A DNA stretch of 64,000 nt from Aquabacterium sp. (lineage in GTDB: Bacteria > Pseudomonadota > Gammaproteobacteria > Burkholderiales > Burkholderiaceae_C). Below, one piece after another: positions 39,319-48,582 of this stretch. The notes beneath the pieces are model-generated. The model had not been told where the DNA came from. It ran no database searches and worked only from the letters and a program-made list of their open reading frames with translations. The DNA is taken from NCBI GenBank assembly GCA_030654395.1, contig JAURXM010000108.1:62001-126000 (forward strand), read 5' to 3'. The first letter of the stretch is position 1. Each line of letters starts with the position of its first letter. The translations under genes and the position numbers were made by a program.

Positions 39319-40020
39319 TCAGCTTGCGGCTGGTTTTCGGCGTGTGGTCTTGCTGGCAGGCGCCTTCTTGGCGGCCACTTTGCTGGTCGCCTTTTTGGCT
39401 GGACTATCGGCAGATTGAGCAGATTCCGACGGTTTGGCGTCTCCGGCTTCACTCACGTTCTGTGCGGCTTGAGCAGCCAAGTGGGTGAATTGCTGCGTCA
39501 GAGTTTCCCACCAACGCAGGGGGTTGATCAGGTCAGGCGGCGCTTGCCCCGCTTCAGCGGCAGCCGAATTTGGCTCTGCATCGGAGCCCGGCGTGCCTGC
39601 TGATGTCGGTGCGGCAGCTGCTGGGTCAGGTGCGGCGGCACGCGCCTTCAACGATTCACGTAAGTTGTCCAAGGAGACATTCATGCCTTTGAGTGTCGTC
39701 AACGTCATGCGTTGCACTTCCAGGCCTTGGATGCTCATCGCGACCATGCGGCTGTTTTGCTCCAGCCAAAACTGCACCGTTTTGAGATCTTGGATGCGTT
39801 TTTCAAGCTCAGCAGGGTCCAGCGTGGGCATGCTCCATGCTGGCATGGCTGAGCCGGTCTTCCCGGCGTCACCTTGTAAATTGGGCATGGCACTGCCCGC
39901 GGCCTTCATCCAGTCTTGAAAGAGGCCAAAGCTGGCACCTAAGCCCGCGCCCAAACCGCCAAAGGGGTTGGCTGCGCTGGCATCGTTGGCTCCGGGCGAG
40001 TTGGGGGGGCGCGTTGACAT
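39319..40020 (-). CDS. phaM: Polyhydroxybutyrate granule protein PhaM
   Basis: Protein of 233 aa. The central segment DPAELEKRIQDLKTVQFW and the following LEQNSRMVAMSIQGLEVQRM region are characteristic of PhaM, which activates PHB synthase and links granules to the nucleoid. The C-terminus (AKKATSKVAAKKAPASKTTRRKP) is a Lys/Ala-rich histone H1-like tail that would bind DNA. The ATG at 40020 has an AGGAG site. It is divergent from phoD. Confidence 0.9.
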   Translation of the reverse strand: MSTRPPNSPGANDASAANPFGGLGAGLGASFGLFQDWMKAAGSAMPNLQGDAGKTGSAMPAWSMPTLDPAELEKRIQDLKTVQFWLEQNSRMVAMSIQGLEVQRMTLTTLKGMNVSLDNLRESLKARAAAPDPAAAAPTSAGTPGSDAEPNSAAAEAGQAPPDLINPLRWWETLTQQFTHLAAQAAQNVSEAGDAKPSESAQSADSPAKKATSKVAAKKAPASKTTRRKPAAS

Positions 40021-40098
40021 GAGGGGCTCCTGACAAGGATGTGGTACGGGGTAGACAACACCATTGTGCCCTTGCTGCAACGCATAATCGGCGTCTTC

Positions 40099-41673
40099 AT
40101 GTCACGCCGTCGCCTGCTCCTCCAGTTAAGTCGAACCGCTGCTGTCCTAGCTTGGCAGCAGGTCTTTGCGCCGGGCGTGCAGGCTCAAGCACCTAAGCTT
40201 GAGGCGTGGTCTGCGGCTGGGGATATCTTCACTTTGGGTTTGGCCAGTGGCGAGCCACGCCCCGATTCTGTGGTGTTGTGGACACGCTTGGCTCCCCATC
40301 CTCTTCAACCTGATGGCGGCATGCCGCCTCGCGCGGTGCCTGTGCAGTGGGTGGTGGCGGTTGATGCGGGTTTCAAACAGGTGGTGAAATCGGGCGTGGC
40401 TGTGGCTGATCCGGCCTCGGCCCACAGCGTGCACGTTGACGTGACCGGCTTGAGCCCTGGGCGCACCTATTTTTATCGTTTTGAATCCGGTGGGCAGCGC
40501 AGCCCGATTGGGCGCACACGCACCGCGCCGGCCCCGGGTGCGCAGGTGGATCGGCTGCGCGTGGCTGTCGCCTCATGCCAAAATTTTGAAGCAGGCACCT
40601 TCACAGTCCACAAGGAGATCGCCACGGCTGACGTGGACTTGGTCATCTTCTTGGGCGACTATATCTATGAGGTTGACGCACGAAGCTACCAACGCCAGCG
40701 CAGTCATCTGCACAAGTTCCCAAGCCGACCAGAGCACTTCACGCTGGCCGACTACCGCATGCACCATGCGGGCTACAAGCTCGACGCCGACTTGCGCGCT
40801 TGCCATGCTGCTCACCCGTGGTTGATGGTGTGGGATGACCACGAAGTGATCAACGACTACACAGGCGCGGACGCGTTAAAGATCCCACATCACGAGACGT
40901 TTTTGAACGTTCGCACGGCGGCTTACCGAGCCTATTTTGAGCACCTGCCGGTGTCGCCCAGCCGCGCACCTATTGGGTCTGTGATGCGCATGCATGAGCG
41001 CTACGAATGGGGCCAGTTGGCTGAGTTCTGGACCGTCGATGGCCGGCAGTACCGAGATAAACCCGTCTGTCCAGCCAAAGTAGGGCTTTTTTGGAACTGC
41101 AAGTGGGTGGATATGCGTGAGCGCACGATGCTGGGTCAAGACCAAGAGTACTGGCTCGCTGAAGGTTTGGCAGCGAGCACGAAGGCTTGGAAGTTCATCG
41201 CCCAGCCCACGCAGGTTGCGCCTGGCGTGTTGGGTACCCTGATGGGCCCCCTTGGTTATGCCGATGGCTGGGATGCTTTCCCTGCAGCACGCGAGCGCTT
41301 GATGGCGGCCATTGCACAACCCCGCGTGCCTGATGTCATCTGCCTTGGTGGTGATGTGCATCGGCATGTCGCCGCTAACTTGAGACTCAACCCGCTGGAC
41401 CCGGCATCGCCCATTGTGGCCAGTGAGTTCGTGACCTCATCCGTGACAAGCCAAGGTTTAAGTGAGCTATTGAACGCGTGGGTCAAAGCCAGCAACCCTG
41501 ATGTGTTGCACATGCGCAGTGACGAGCGCGGTTACATGTTGTTGGACATCACCCCCACACAAACACGGTGCACCTTCCGTGGCACAACCCACCCTGTCCG
41601 GGCTGATTCACGCCTGCGCAACCAAGCGGTCTATGTGGTTGATCGGGGCGTGCCGGGCACACGCAAGGGGTAA
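40099..41673 (+). CDS. phoD: PhoD-family alkaline phosphatase, Tat-exported
   Basis: Secreted phosphatase/phosphodiesterase of 524 aa. The N-terminus has a twin-arginine signal (MSRRRLLLQLSRTAAVLAW). Then comes the PhoD N-domain (FTLGLASGEPRPDSVVLWTRL) and metal-binding core: VASCQNFEAG, FLGDYIYE, MVWDDHEVINDY, CLGGDVHRH. It probably releases phosphate from organic phosphates in the periplasm or outside the cell. An 8-bp hairpin overlaps its stop codon (41664-41684). Confidence 0.92.
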   Translation: MSRRRLLLQLSRTAAVLAWQQVFAPGVQAQAPKLEAWSAAGDIFTLGLASGEPRPDSVVLWTRLAPHPLQPDGGMPPRAVPVQWVVAVDAGFKQVVKSGVAVADPASAHSVHVDVTGLSPGRTYFYRFESGGQRSPIGRTRTAPAPGAQVDRLRVAVASCQNFEAGTFTVHKEIATADVDLVIFLGDYIYEVDARSYQRQRSHLHKFPSRPEHFTLADYRMHHAGYKLDADLRACHAAHPWLMVWDDHEVINDYTGADALKIPHHETFLNVRTAAYRAYFEHLPVSPSRAPIGSVMRMHERYEWGQLAEFWTVDGRQYRDKPVCPAKVGLFWNCKWVDMRERTMLGQDQEYWLAEGLAASTKAWKFIAQPTQVAPGVLGTLMGPLGYADGWDAFPAARERLMAAIAQPRVPDVICLGGDVHRHVAANLRLNPLDPASPIVASEFVTSSVTSQGLSELLNAWVKASNPDVLHMRSDERGYMLLDITPTQTRCTFRGTTHPVRADSRLRNQAVYVVDRGVPGTRKG

Positions 41674-41684
41674 TTCACCCCTTG
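41664..41684 (+). terminator. Hairpin at the end of phoD
   Basis: CAAGGGGT, five bases, ACCCCTTG; the stem includes part of the stop codon. It lacks a T-run, so termination is uncertain. Confidence 0.35.
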
Positions 41685-41763
41685 AACAGGTGTAGGCACT
41701 AGCTAGACGGGTTATTGATGTTTACCCATAATGCGGCCCACTGTAACAAAAGGTTGGAGTCTC

Positions 41764-43041
41764 ATGACGGTTCATCAAGGTTCTTTGCGTGCGGTTTTGG
41801 CAGGTGTCGGCATAGTGTGCGGCGTGTTGGTTTGTGCGGGCGCTTCTGCAGCAGGCGTGGACGACCAATACCGCCAAGGCTTGTATCAGCGTGAAACAGG
41901 CCAGCCCTATTCCGCCATTGAAACTTTGGATGCCGTCTTGGCTGCCAACCCAGGCTTGAGCCGGGTGCGTTTGGAGTTGGCTGTGGCTTACTACCGCACG
42001 CTCAATTACGCCAAAGCACGTGAGCACGCCCAGCGTGTGCTCGATGACCCCAAGACGCCCGATGCCGTGCGCTTGTCCGTGTTGTCCTTTTTGAAAACGC
42101 TTGAACTCGAAGAGCGCGCTGCAGTCGGTGGCGCCCATAAAGTTGACGTGGCCGTATCGACAGGTTTGCTGTATGACAGCAACGTCAACGCGGGCCCGGA
42201 CACCAGTATTTTGGGCAATGGTTTGGTGTTGAGCGACAGCAGCTTGGCCAAGCCCGATTGGGGGTTTTTGGCTCAGGCCAGTTTGACCCACGCTTGGTTG
42301 TCCAGCGCACCTGTGCGTTTGGGCGAAAGCACAGGGCGCTTTGGTTGGACAAGTCAATTAAGTGGTTCACAAAAGACCTACAAGCGCCATAACGAATTTG
42401 ATTTAGGCGTGGTCAGTGTGTCCACAGGCCCTACCTTGTCAGCAGACAAGCTTGGGCGCGCCAACCTCAATATGCAGATGGATTACCTCAATCTAGGTGG
42501 CGAGAACCTCGGTGTTTTTTCCTCCGCCAGCCCGTCTGTGACGGCGCGTGTGGGCAAAGACGGCGAGTTAACGGTTGACGCGCAGTGGTTGTATCGCAAA
42601 TTCTCGCGTGCCATCGACAAAGACCGCAATGCGCATGGCAAATCAGCAGGCTTGAGCTATGGCCAGTTGTTCATGCAAGGCCAATTGGCTGTGCAAGGTG
42701 GCTACAAGCAATCGCAAGATGACGCAACCGACGAGCGCTTTAGCAGCCGATCTGATGAGCTGTTTGTAGGGGCACGTTACCGCGCATGGCAAGGTGGTGA
42801 CCTGTTTGCTCGGTCGACTTTGCGCGTCAGTGATTTCAAGGGCTTGGAGCCGATCTTTGGCGTGGCCCGTCATGAACTTGAGCAGCGCTTTGAGTTGGGT
42901 GCAAGTCATCAAATTCAAGGCGGCCTACTCGATAAATGGCAACTGGGTAGCACGTGGACACGCGTGAGCAACAAAGCCAATTTGAGCCTGTACACCTATA
43001 CCCGCGACACGGTGTTCGTCACCCTTGGTCGCAGTCTTTGA
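41764..43041 (+). CDS. Slam-like outer-membrane translocon (TPR plus DUF560-type barrel), type XI secretion
   Basis: Protein of 425 aa with signal peptide (residues 1-29, ending GASAAG). Residues about 35-125 are TPR-like (QGLYQRETGQPYSAIETLDAVLAANP ... AVAYYRTLNYAKAREHAQRVL). From about residue 130 the sequence turns into alternating amphipathic strands (VAVSTGLLYDSNVNAGP), ending in FVTLGRSL. This is the layout of Slam proteins: periplasmic TPR domain plus a 14-strand outer-membrane barrel. The ATG follows GGAG. The next gene encodes a signal-peptide protein with a TbpB/hemophilin-like C-terminal barrel, the expected cargo, 14 bases downstream. Confidence 0.75.
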   Translation: MTVHQGSLRAVLAGVGIVCGVLVCAGASAAGVDDQYRQGLYQRETGQPYSAIETLDAVLAANPGLSRVRLELAVAYYRTLNYAKAREHAQRVLDDPKTPDAVRLSVLSFLKTLELEERAAVGGAHKVDVAVSTGLLYDSNVNAGPDTSILGNGLVLSDSSLAKPDWGFLAQASLTHAWLSSAPVRLGESTGRFGWTSQLSGSQKTYKRHNEFDLGVVSVSTGPTLSADKLGRANLNMQMDYLNLGGENLGVFSSASPSVTARVGKDGELTVDAQWLYRKFSRAIDKDRNAHGKSAGLSYGQLFMQGQLAVQGGYKQSQDDATDERFSSRSDELFVGARYRAWQGGDLFARSTLRVSDFKGLEPIFGVARHELEQRFELGASHQIQGGLLDKWQLGSTWTRVSNKANLSLYTYTRDTVFVTLGRSL

Positions 43042-43055
43042 CCCGGAGCTTTAAC

Positions 43056-44318
43056 ATGACATCACCCCAAACTCATTCGCGCCCGTCCACCCTGAGTGCT
43101 CTGGCACTGGCCATTGCGGCTCTGAGCCATGTAGGCGCCCACGCTGCTGCGTCGCAAGACGAGCTCAAGGGCACCAAGCTCTATGCCAGCGTCAGCATCG
43201 CTGACGACTCAACCGACAGCTGGGGCCCTTGGAGTAACTTTGAGCCACCTGCTGCTGGCCGCGACGTGTCCCCCGCTTTGCCCAAAGTCAGCACAGAGCT
43301 GTACCGGCCACTGGCACAGGTGCCGTCCCCGGTAACGCCCTCTTTTGGCCCCGCGTGTGTGGCTGGCGGTTTGTGCGGCTTTGGTGCCTTCCAAGGCAAT
43401 GATTCGAGCAGAAACAATAACTCGTCGATGTCTGTTGCGCCGCATGCTGTGCAGTTGGCTGGCGTGGTGACGCAGACAGACGAGACCGCTCTGCCCAAGG
43501 CCATTCAGATGTACACCACAGCACTGACCCCTGGCGTGAGCATCTTGATGCCTGATTCAGGTGAGTTGCTGCGCATTGAGAACACGGATGGCAACTCTTA
43601 CATGTCGGACTCTAGCGTCCAGTACAGCCGATCTAGTCAGTCGGAGTCCAATGGCGTTCAGCGCAACGAGCGGGTTGATTTGTATGGCAGCTCTAACTTG
43701 CCTGAGGAAACGCAGCTGTTAGATGGCTCGATGTATACGAACATCAGCAACTACACGAAGGGTGTGGAGGGGCAACGGGAGCAATTCTCATCCTCTCAAG
43801 GCAGGGGTGGCCCTGTTGTGTGGGGCTACACCACATCAGATGCAGACATCGCAGCCTTGCGTGCGGACAAGGCCAAGGCGAGCTATGACGGCTACGCCTA
43901 CGGCGGTGCACCTGTTCACATGGATGTGGATTTAGGGCTTGGTACTTGGACGGCCTCTTGGAATGACGGCAAGGATGGCAAGGTTGCTGCCTATGGTGGC
44001 AAGGCTGATGGGACGGGCAAGGTGCTCTATGGTAGTGTGGGCTTCACCGCAGAAGGCACTATCAAGGGCGTGATGTTGCAGTCCACATCGGTCGGGACGA
44101 AAGATATTGGCGCGACCGTGTCGGGTCAAGTCAATGCCGCCTTCTACGGTATGCAAGCGGCCGCCATTGGTGGCGTGGCTGACATCACCAAAACCATGCC
44201 TGCATCGCCGAACTTGCAGCCTGCTAGCGTGGGGTCGCCCCAGTCCCCAGGCTATACGAATGCCCGGTATGTAGAGACGTTTACGGCTGTTAAGGTTGTG
44301 GATGTAAAGAGAGATTAA
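43056..44318 (+). CDS. Secreted cargo protein with TbpB/hemophilin-like C-terminal barrel
   Basis: Protein of 420 aa with a cleavable signal peptide (residues about 1-32, ending GAHAAA) and no lipobox, so it is probably released or exposed without a lipid anchor. Residues about 35-270 are a unique head domain (Ser/Asn-rich, with the Cys pair C-VAGGL-C). The tail (about 285-385) has features of the eight-strand barrel shared by Slam substrates: VHMDVDLGLGTWTASW, YGSVGFTAEGTIKGV and SGQVNAAFYGMQAAAIGGVAD. ATG follows CCGGAG. Ligand (haem, metal carrier or other) is unknown. Its 3' end overlaps the convergent glycosyltransferase gene by 29 bases. Confidence 0.72.
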   Translation: MTSPQTHSRPSTLSALALAIAALSHVGAHAAASQDELKGTKLYASVSIADDSTDSWGPWSNFEPPAAGRDVSPALPKVSTELYRPLAQVPSPVTPSFGPACVAGGLCGFGAFQGNDSSRNNNSSMSVAPHAVQLAGVVTQTDETALPKAIQMYTTALTPGVSILMPDSGELLRIENTDGNSYMSDSSVQYSRSSQSESNGVQRNERVDLYGSSNLPEETQLLDGSMYTNISNYTKGVEGQREQFSSSQGRGGPVVWGYTTSDADIAALRADKAKASYDGYAYGGAPVHMDVDLGLGTWTASWNDGKDGKVAAYGGKADGTGKVLYGSVGFTAEGTIKGVMLQSTSVGTKDIGATVSGQVNAAFYGMQAAAIGGVADITKTMPASPNLQPASVGSPQSPGYTNARYVETFTAVKVVDVKRD

Positions 44319-45963
44319 TCGCCCCAGCCTTGGCCAACTGGCAGGCTAGCAAGATCATGTCCCCAACGGGGGCCTGATTCGCACGGGCCCAGTCTTGAAT
44401 CAAGCAAGGCTGGGCTTTCAGTCGTTTTAATGCTTCTGTCAAGCGTTGTAGCTGTGCTGGGGTTGACGCCACGGCATAGTTGAACAGGGGGCTGCGCAGG
44501 GTGGCCAATACATCGTTGACCGTGACGGACGCATCGCGCCATTGCATCTGCGACAAAGGGCCCGCCTCGTGCGTGCCATAACCGGCGAACAAGCGATAAG
44601 GGTCTTGGCGGGCGGCATCGAAGTGGGGCGCTTGGGGAGCTTTGGGCACAGCAGCATCACGCCGCAAGATGTTCAATTCAGCCCACAGCGACAGGTAGCG
44701 CACAAACACCACTCGCCAATCAAAGTCCTGCGTTGCGCGCGCGCGGCCCTCTTGTCCCATGCGCTGTCTCAGCGCGGGTTGTTCGATCAGCTGCACCAAA
44801 CGTTCGACCAGCATCTGCATGTCCATGGCCACGCCTTGGCAGGTCAGGCCGCTGTACATGTCAAAGTCCATGTTCCCCGTTTCAAGACTGGTGGCCCAGC
44901 CCTCACCGGCGCCCGGCGCTGGCATCCACGTTGGGATACGAAAGCCATCCACGCCATCGCGCACGGTGTCCTTGTAGCCATCCCAATCGCTGACGACAAC
45001 GGGTAAGCCGCAGGCCATCGCTTCGAGCGGTGTCAGTCCAAATGTTTCTTGGATGTTGTCTGACAAGGATATAAACACGTCGGCACCAGCCCAGGCTTGT
45101 TGGCGTTGCGCTTCGGCTTGTCCATCCAGCCAAAGCGTGCGCACATCAGGGCAAAACTGCGCAGCACCTTCTTTGAAGGCTGCTTCAGTCAAATCACTGC
45201 CAAAGCGGCCACATTGCAGCAAGGTAATGGGCCGGCCTGTTTGCGCAGCAGCCGCTTGCAGGCCGACATACATCGCGTGGGGGTGGGCCTTGCTGTGAAA
45301 CGACAGGCGCCCCATGAACAGCATCACCACCTCGTCAGCGCCGATGCCCAGTGCTGCTCTGGCTGCTTGACGGTCTGCAGGGGTGAACGCAAAGTCGCCA
45401 GTGTGTACACCCAGTGGGATGATGGGCAATTGCGGCAGTGTGAGTGGTGCCTTGACTCCGAGCCGCCAGCGCAGGTAGTCCTGTTCTTGTGCCACGACAC
45501 GCTCAACGACTTGTCGTGCTGACGTCGATGTGCAGATCAACGCATCCCATGGCATCACAGGTGCACTGACCAGTTGTTTGATCGCATCCATGGACCAGTG
45601 GCTAGACAGTGTGTGGGTCACGCCGCACATGCTGTAGGCGGCAGGCCCGCGTCGCAGGCGTGCACGTGCCGCAGCCGCCAGCCCAGGGTCAGGGATGTAG
45701 AGCGCACCGATGCTGGCCAAACTGTCTAGGTGGTTGGCCGGCACCCAACAAGCTTTGGTGTTGGGGTCGATAGCGTGAACCGCAGCAGAGAAGGCTTGTG
45801 CCGATTGCTCATGCGGGGTGTACGCTGCCAATGTGCCGCCATCACATGCTTGCACCGCAGCACGCAAGAAGGCATGCCCTGCGGCTTGCCGTCCGACAAC
45901 AGATGGGCCCGATAGGCTGTAGCCGTCAGGCTCATATTTGATGGCAGGTAGTTCGCGTGGCAC
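44290..45963 (-). CDS. Glycosyltransferase family 4 protein
   Basis: Protein of 557 aa with a GT4-type C-terminal domain: VVMLFMGRLSFHSKAHPH, then LLQCGRF, VFISLSDNIQETFGLTPLEAMACGLPVV (donor-binding E-x7-E region) and the following WDGYKDTVRDGVDGFRI. The N-terminal domain (about residues 1-190) is less conserved, and a C-terminal extension of about 100 aa follows the catalytic part. It stands alone, without other polysaccharide genes, so its acceptor cannot be predicted. Confidence 0.85.
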   Translation of the reverse strand: MPRELPAIKYEPDGYSLSGPSVVGRQAAGHAFLRAAVQACDGGTLAAYTPHEQSAQAFSAAVHAIDPNTKACWVPANHLDSLASIGALYIPDPGLAAAARARLRRGPAAYSMCGVTHTLSSHWSMDAIKQLVSAPVMPWDALICTSTSARQVVERVVAQEQDYLRWRLGVKAPLTLPQLPIIPLGVHTGDFAFTPADRQAARAALGIGADEVVMLFMGRLSFHSKAHPHAMYVGLQAAAAQTGRPITLLQCGRFGSDLTEAAFKEGAAQFCPDVRTLWLDGQAEAQRQQAWAGADVFISLSDNIQETFGLTPLEAMACGLPVVVSDWDGYKDTVRDGVDGFRIPTWMPAPGAGEGWATSLETGNMDFDMYSGLTCQGVAMDMQMLVERLVQLIEQPALRQRMGQEGRARATQDFDWRVVFVRYLSLWAELNILRRDAAVPKAPQAPHFDAARQDPYRLFAGYGTHEAGPLSQMQWRDASVTVNDVLATLRSPLFNYAVASTPAQLQRLTEALKRLKAQPCLIQDWARANQAPVGDMILLACQLAKAGAINLSLHPQP

Positions 45964-46011
45964 AGGGGCTCCTTTAGCTGGCCCCCTATTGTCATCGCAT
46001 GTGCTTGTGCC

Positions 46012-46569
46012 TCAGCCACGCAGCCTGCTGCTGGCTGGCACGCTGGCCAGTAAAAAATCCATTTGATCGGCCACGATGCGCCGCCCGCGCAAAATCATGT
46101 CCTCATGCAGACTGGGTTTGTAGGGCAGGTAATAGAGCTGCCACTTGAGCTCATTCAAGGTGCGGTCGCCTTTGCGCCCATTGCAGTTGCGGCAAGCGGT
46201 GATGCAGTTCATCCACGTATCTTGGCCGCCCCTTGATGTCGGGACAATGTGCTCACGCGTTAACTCATCAACGTGGAAGTGACCACCGCAATAGGCGCAA
46301 ACCTGCCGGTCGCGTGCAAACAATTTGGGGTTGGATATGGCGGGTTCTTGGCGCCAAGCCCTGCTGGGGATGCTGCCTCGCACCGCGATGATGGGGTGCA
46401 GCTCAAGACGGGACTGCATGCCCGTGCGCCGCTGGATGCCGCCGCGCAAGACGATGAACGGCACACCGATTGTCCAAGCAATACCATCATTGGCATACAA
46501 GCTGGCCGCCTCCTTGGCAGATAGCCAAGACTGCGGACGGCCTGACACGTCAAGCTGTAGCACGTCCAT
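46012..46569 (-). CDS. HNH endonuclease-like protein
   Basis: Protein of 185 aa. The N-terminal part is VLQLDVSGRPQSWLSAKEAASLYA and GVPFIVLRGGIQRRTGMQSRLELHPIIAVRG; the C-terminal HNH zinc finger has CAYCGGHFHVDELTREHIVPTSRGG and CRNCNGRKGDRTL with the two CxxC pairs. Widespread in Burkholderiales as a chromosomal single gene, so probably a housekeeping nuclease and not a phage or defence gene. The ATG at 46569 has GGAG five bases upstream on the minus strand; a longer frame lacks support. Confidence 0.88.
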   Translation of the reverse strand: MDVLQLDVSGRPQSWLSAKEAASLYANDGIAWTIGVPFIVLRGGIQRRTGMQSRLELHPIIAVRGSIPSRAWRQEPAISNPKLFARDRQVCAYCGGHFHVDELTREHIVPTSRGGQDTWMNCITACRNCNGRKGDRTLNELKWQLYYLPYKPSLHEDMILRGRRIVADQMDFLLASVPASSRLRG

Positions 46570-46578
46570 GTCGACTCC

Positions 46579-46592
46579 AAAAGGGCCCTTTT
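46579..46592. promoter_or_regulatory. Perfect 14-bp palindrome upstream of the HNH gene
   Basis: AAAAGGGCCCTTTT lies ten bases before the HNH start codon and partly overlaps the region of its ribosome site. It could be an operator or an RNA hairpin limiting translation. Confidence 0.4.
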
Positions 46593-46792
46593 CACAGGAT
46601 AGTGCAGCTTGCGCGAGTTTGCGCAGACTTGGGCAAAGATCACGGATCAAATATGGCAGGACTCGCCTCATGCCGTCTCCATCCTTAGAATGGTTGCCGC
46701 CAGCCTGAAGGCTGTTTGCTGCTGTGATTTCAAGGGGACATCGCGGGATGCAATGGGTAACATGAAGAAGCAACCGGACAATCAGGACTGCC

Positions 46793-47848
46793 ATGGATGA
46801 GGCTCAGCCTATCTGCCGAGACACGTGTGTTGATATTCGATCTGATGACCCACGTCTGACAGAGGCGACGATTCCGACGCACAGCTGGTTCGGCTTGGTC
46901 GGCATGGCTCAGTCCTGGGGTGTGAATGCCGAGCCTTGGTTTGCCGGTCAAGGGGTGAGCGTTGAGCAACTCAACCAAGCCAATACGCTGATCTCGTTTC
47001 GCCAAGCCGTCACAGTCATCAGGCGCGGGCTCAAGGCCCTGCCGCCCGGACCCTTGGGATTGAGCGTGGGATCCCGCGATGCCATGCAGACTTTTGGCGT
47101 TCTGGGTTTTGCCTTGATGTCTTGCCGCACCGTGCGCGAGGCTTTTGAGCTAGGCCTTCGTTATCACGAGGCCGCGGGCAGCATGATGGACTTTGGGGCA
47201 GAGTTTGGCCCCAGCCATGGCATCCTCAACTTGTATGAGCGGTTTCCTGAGCGGGATATCTTGCCTTTCCTGTGTGAGGGAGCCAGTTCCAGTTTGGTCA
47301 TGATGGCGCGTGCCATGCTGGGGCCAGGTTTCGCTCCGTTGCGCGTGGAGCTGAGCTATGCCGCACCAGACCATGTCTCAGCCTACCGCCAGTTTTTCAA
47401 ATGCCCGGTGCACTTCGGCGCAGGGGGCAATCGCATCCTCTTTGATGTCAAGGACTTGGATCGGCCGCTGCCATCTCACAATCCCGCCAGTCTGGCCTTG
47501 GCGCTGGATGCTTGTCAGCGCCTTCTGGCGTTGGCAGGGCCTCAGCAAGATGTACTTGCCTCTGTGGAGCGCCAGCTTCGCTTGAGCATGCGTGAGCGGC
47601 CCGGCATAGCGGACATTGCCCATGGCTTGAATGTCACCGAGCGCACCTTGCGCAGGCAATTGAGTGCCGCTGGTGAGCGTTTCTGTGACATCCGCGATCG
47701 CGTGCTGGAGCAGCGCGCACGTGCGCTGCTGAAAGAGACCAGCCTGAGCGTCTCTGACATCGCACTGGAACTGGGCTATGGCGACAGCCGGGATTTTCGC
47801 CGTGCGTTCAAGCGCTGGACGGGGCATGCGCCAGTGAGCCAGCGGTGA
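46793..47848 (+). CDS. AraC-family transcriptional regulator
   Basis: Regulator of 351 aa. The N-terminal ligand domain (about residues 25-215) is of the arabinose-binding-like type found in OruR/ArgR-like AraC proteins (FRQAVTVIRRGLKALPPGPLGLSVGS). The C-terminal DNA-binding domain has IADIAHGLNVTERTLRRQLSAAG and the second helix-turn-helix SVSDIALELGYGDSRDFRRAFKRWTG. It stands directly upstream of the broken amidase on the same strand and may once have controlled it. Confidence 0.9.
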   Translation: MDEAQPICRDTCVDIRSDDPRLTEATIPTHSWFGLVGMAQSWGVNAEPWFAGQGVSVEQLNQANTLISFRQAVTVIRRGLKALPPGPLGLSVGSRDAMQTFGVLGFALMSCRTVREAFELGLRYHEAAGSMMDFGAEFGPSHGILNLYERFPERDILPFLCEGASSSLVMMARAMLGPGFAPLRVELSYAAPDHVSAYRQFFKCPVHFGAGGNRILFDVKDLDRPLPSHNPASLALALDACQRLLALAGPQQDVLASVERQLRLSMRERPGIADIAHGLNVTERTLRRQLSAAGERFCDIRDRVLEQRARALLKETSLSVSDIALELGYGDSRDFRRAFKRWTGHAPVSQR

Positions 47849-47963
47849 CCCCTTGCGTGTCCGGTTTGCCACCCCTGTGATCCGGTTTGACCCTTTCTGC
47901 AGCACCTGTTTCAAGCTGAAATAAGCGCATCGCTGTGTGGCATGGAGCCTCGGAAGGTCAGAC

Positions 47964-48524
47964 ATGAAAAGCAAGCAAGTTCACGCGTTTTCAGACGACG
48001 CGCTTGGTTGTCTGGATGCCGTTGGCGTGGCGAGCGCCATCCGCAGCGGCGAGATCACCGCAGCTGAAACGGTTGAAGCGGCGATCCGACGCGTCGAGCA
48101 GGTCAACCCTGCGCTCAATGCCGTCGAGCTGCGCACCTATGACCACGCCCGCAACCAATCCAGTTGCTTGCTCCCGAATCGGCCGTTCGCGGGGGTGCCG
48201 TCGTTCATCAAGGACAACACCGATGTGATGGGTCTGGTGACCCGCAACGGATCAGCCGCTTACACCTCGCCGCAACCCGCCAAGAAGCACACACCCAATG
48301 CGGCGCATTTCCTCGATCAGGGCTATGTCTTGCTTGGTAAGTCGACCACCCCCGAGTATGGATTCCTGCCCAGTACAGAGGCGCTGCCTTGGCGCCCTGC
48401 AACGTGCAACCCATGGAATACGTCGCGCACAGCAGGGGGCTCATCGAGTGGCTCTGCGGCGCTCGTCGCTTCGGGTGCGGTGCCTCGGCTCAGATCCCCG
48501 CAGCCGTCACTGTTTATGAAATAG
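47964..48524 (+). pseudogene. 5' fragment of an amidase-signature gene
   Basis: The ATG at 47964 opens an amidase-signature protein: FAGVPSFIKDNTDVMG contains the catalytic Lys, and TAGGSSSGSAALVASGAVP the Ser-rich motif. Immediately after this motif the sequence loses the expected GGGS-RIPA segment: it reads RLRSPQPSLFMK and stops. The DNA (CGGCTCAGATCCCCGCAGCC) still resembles that segment with bases missing, so small deletions broke the frame. The matching 3' end lies at 54213. The middle (about 190 codons) is gone. Confidence 0.8.
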
Positions 48525-48582
48525 TCGGCACCAGAATGTAACCATACGTAAGCAGCAAGTCTGAACCCACAAGAGTCTCCAC

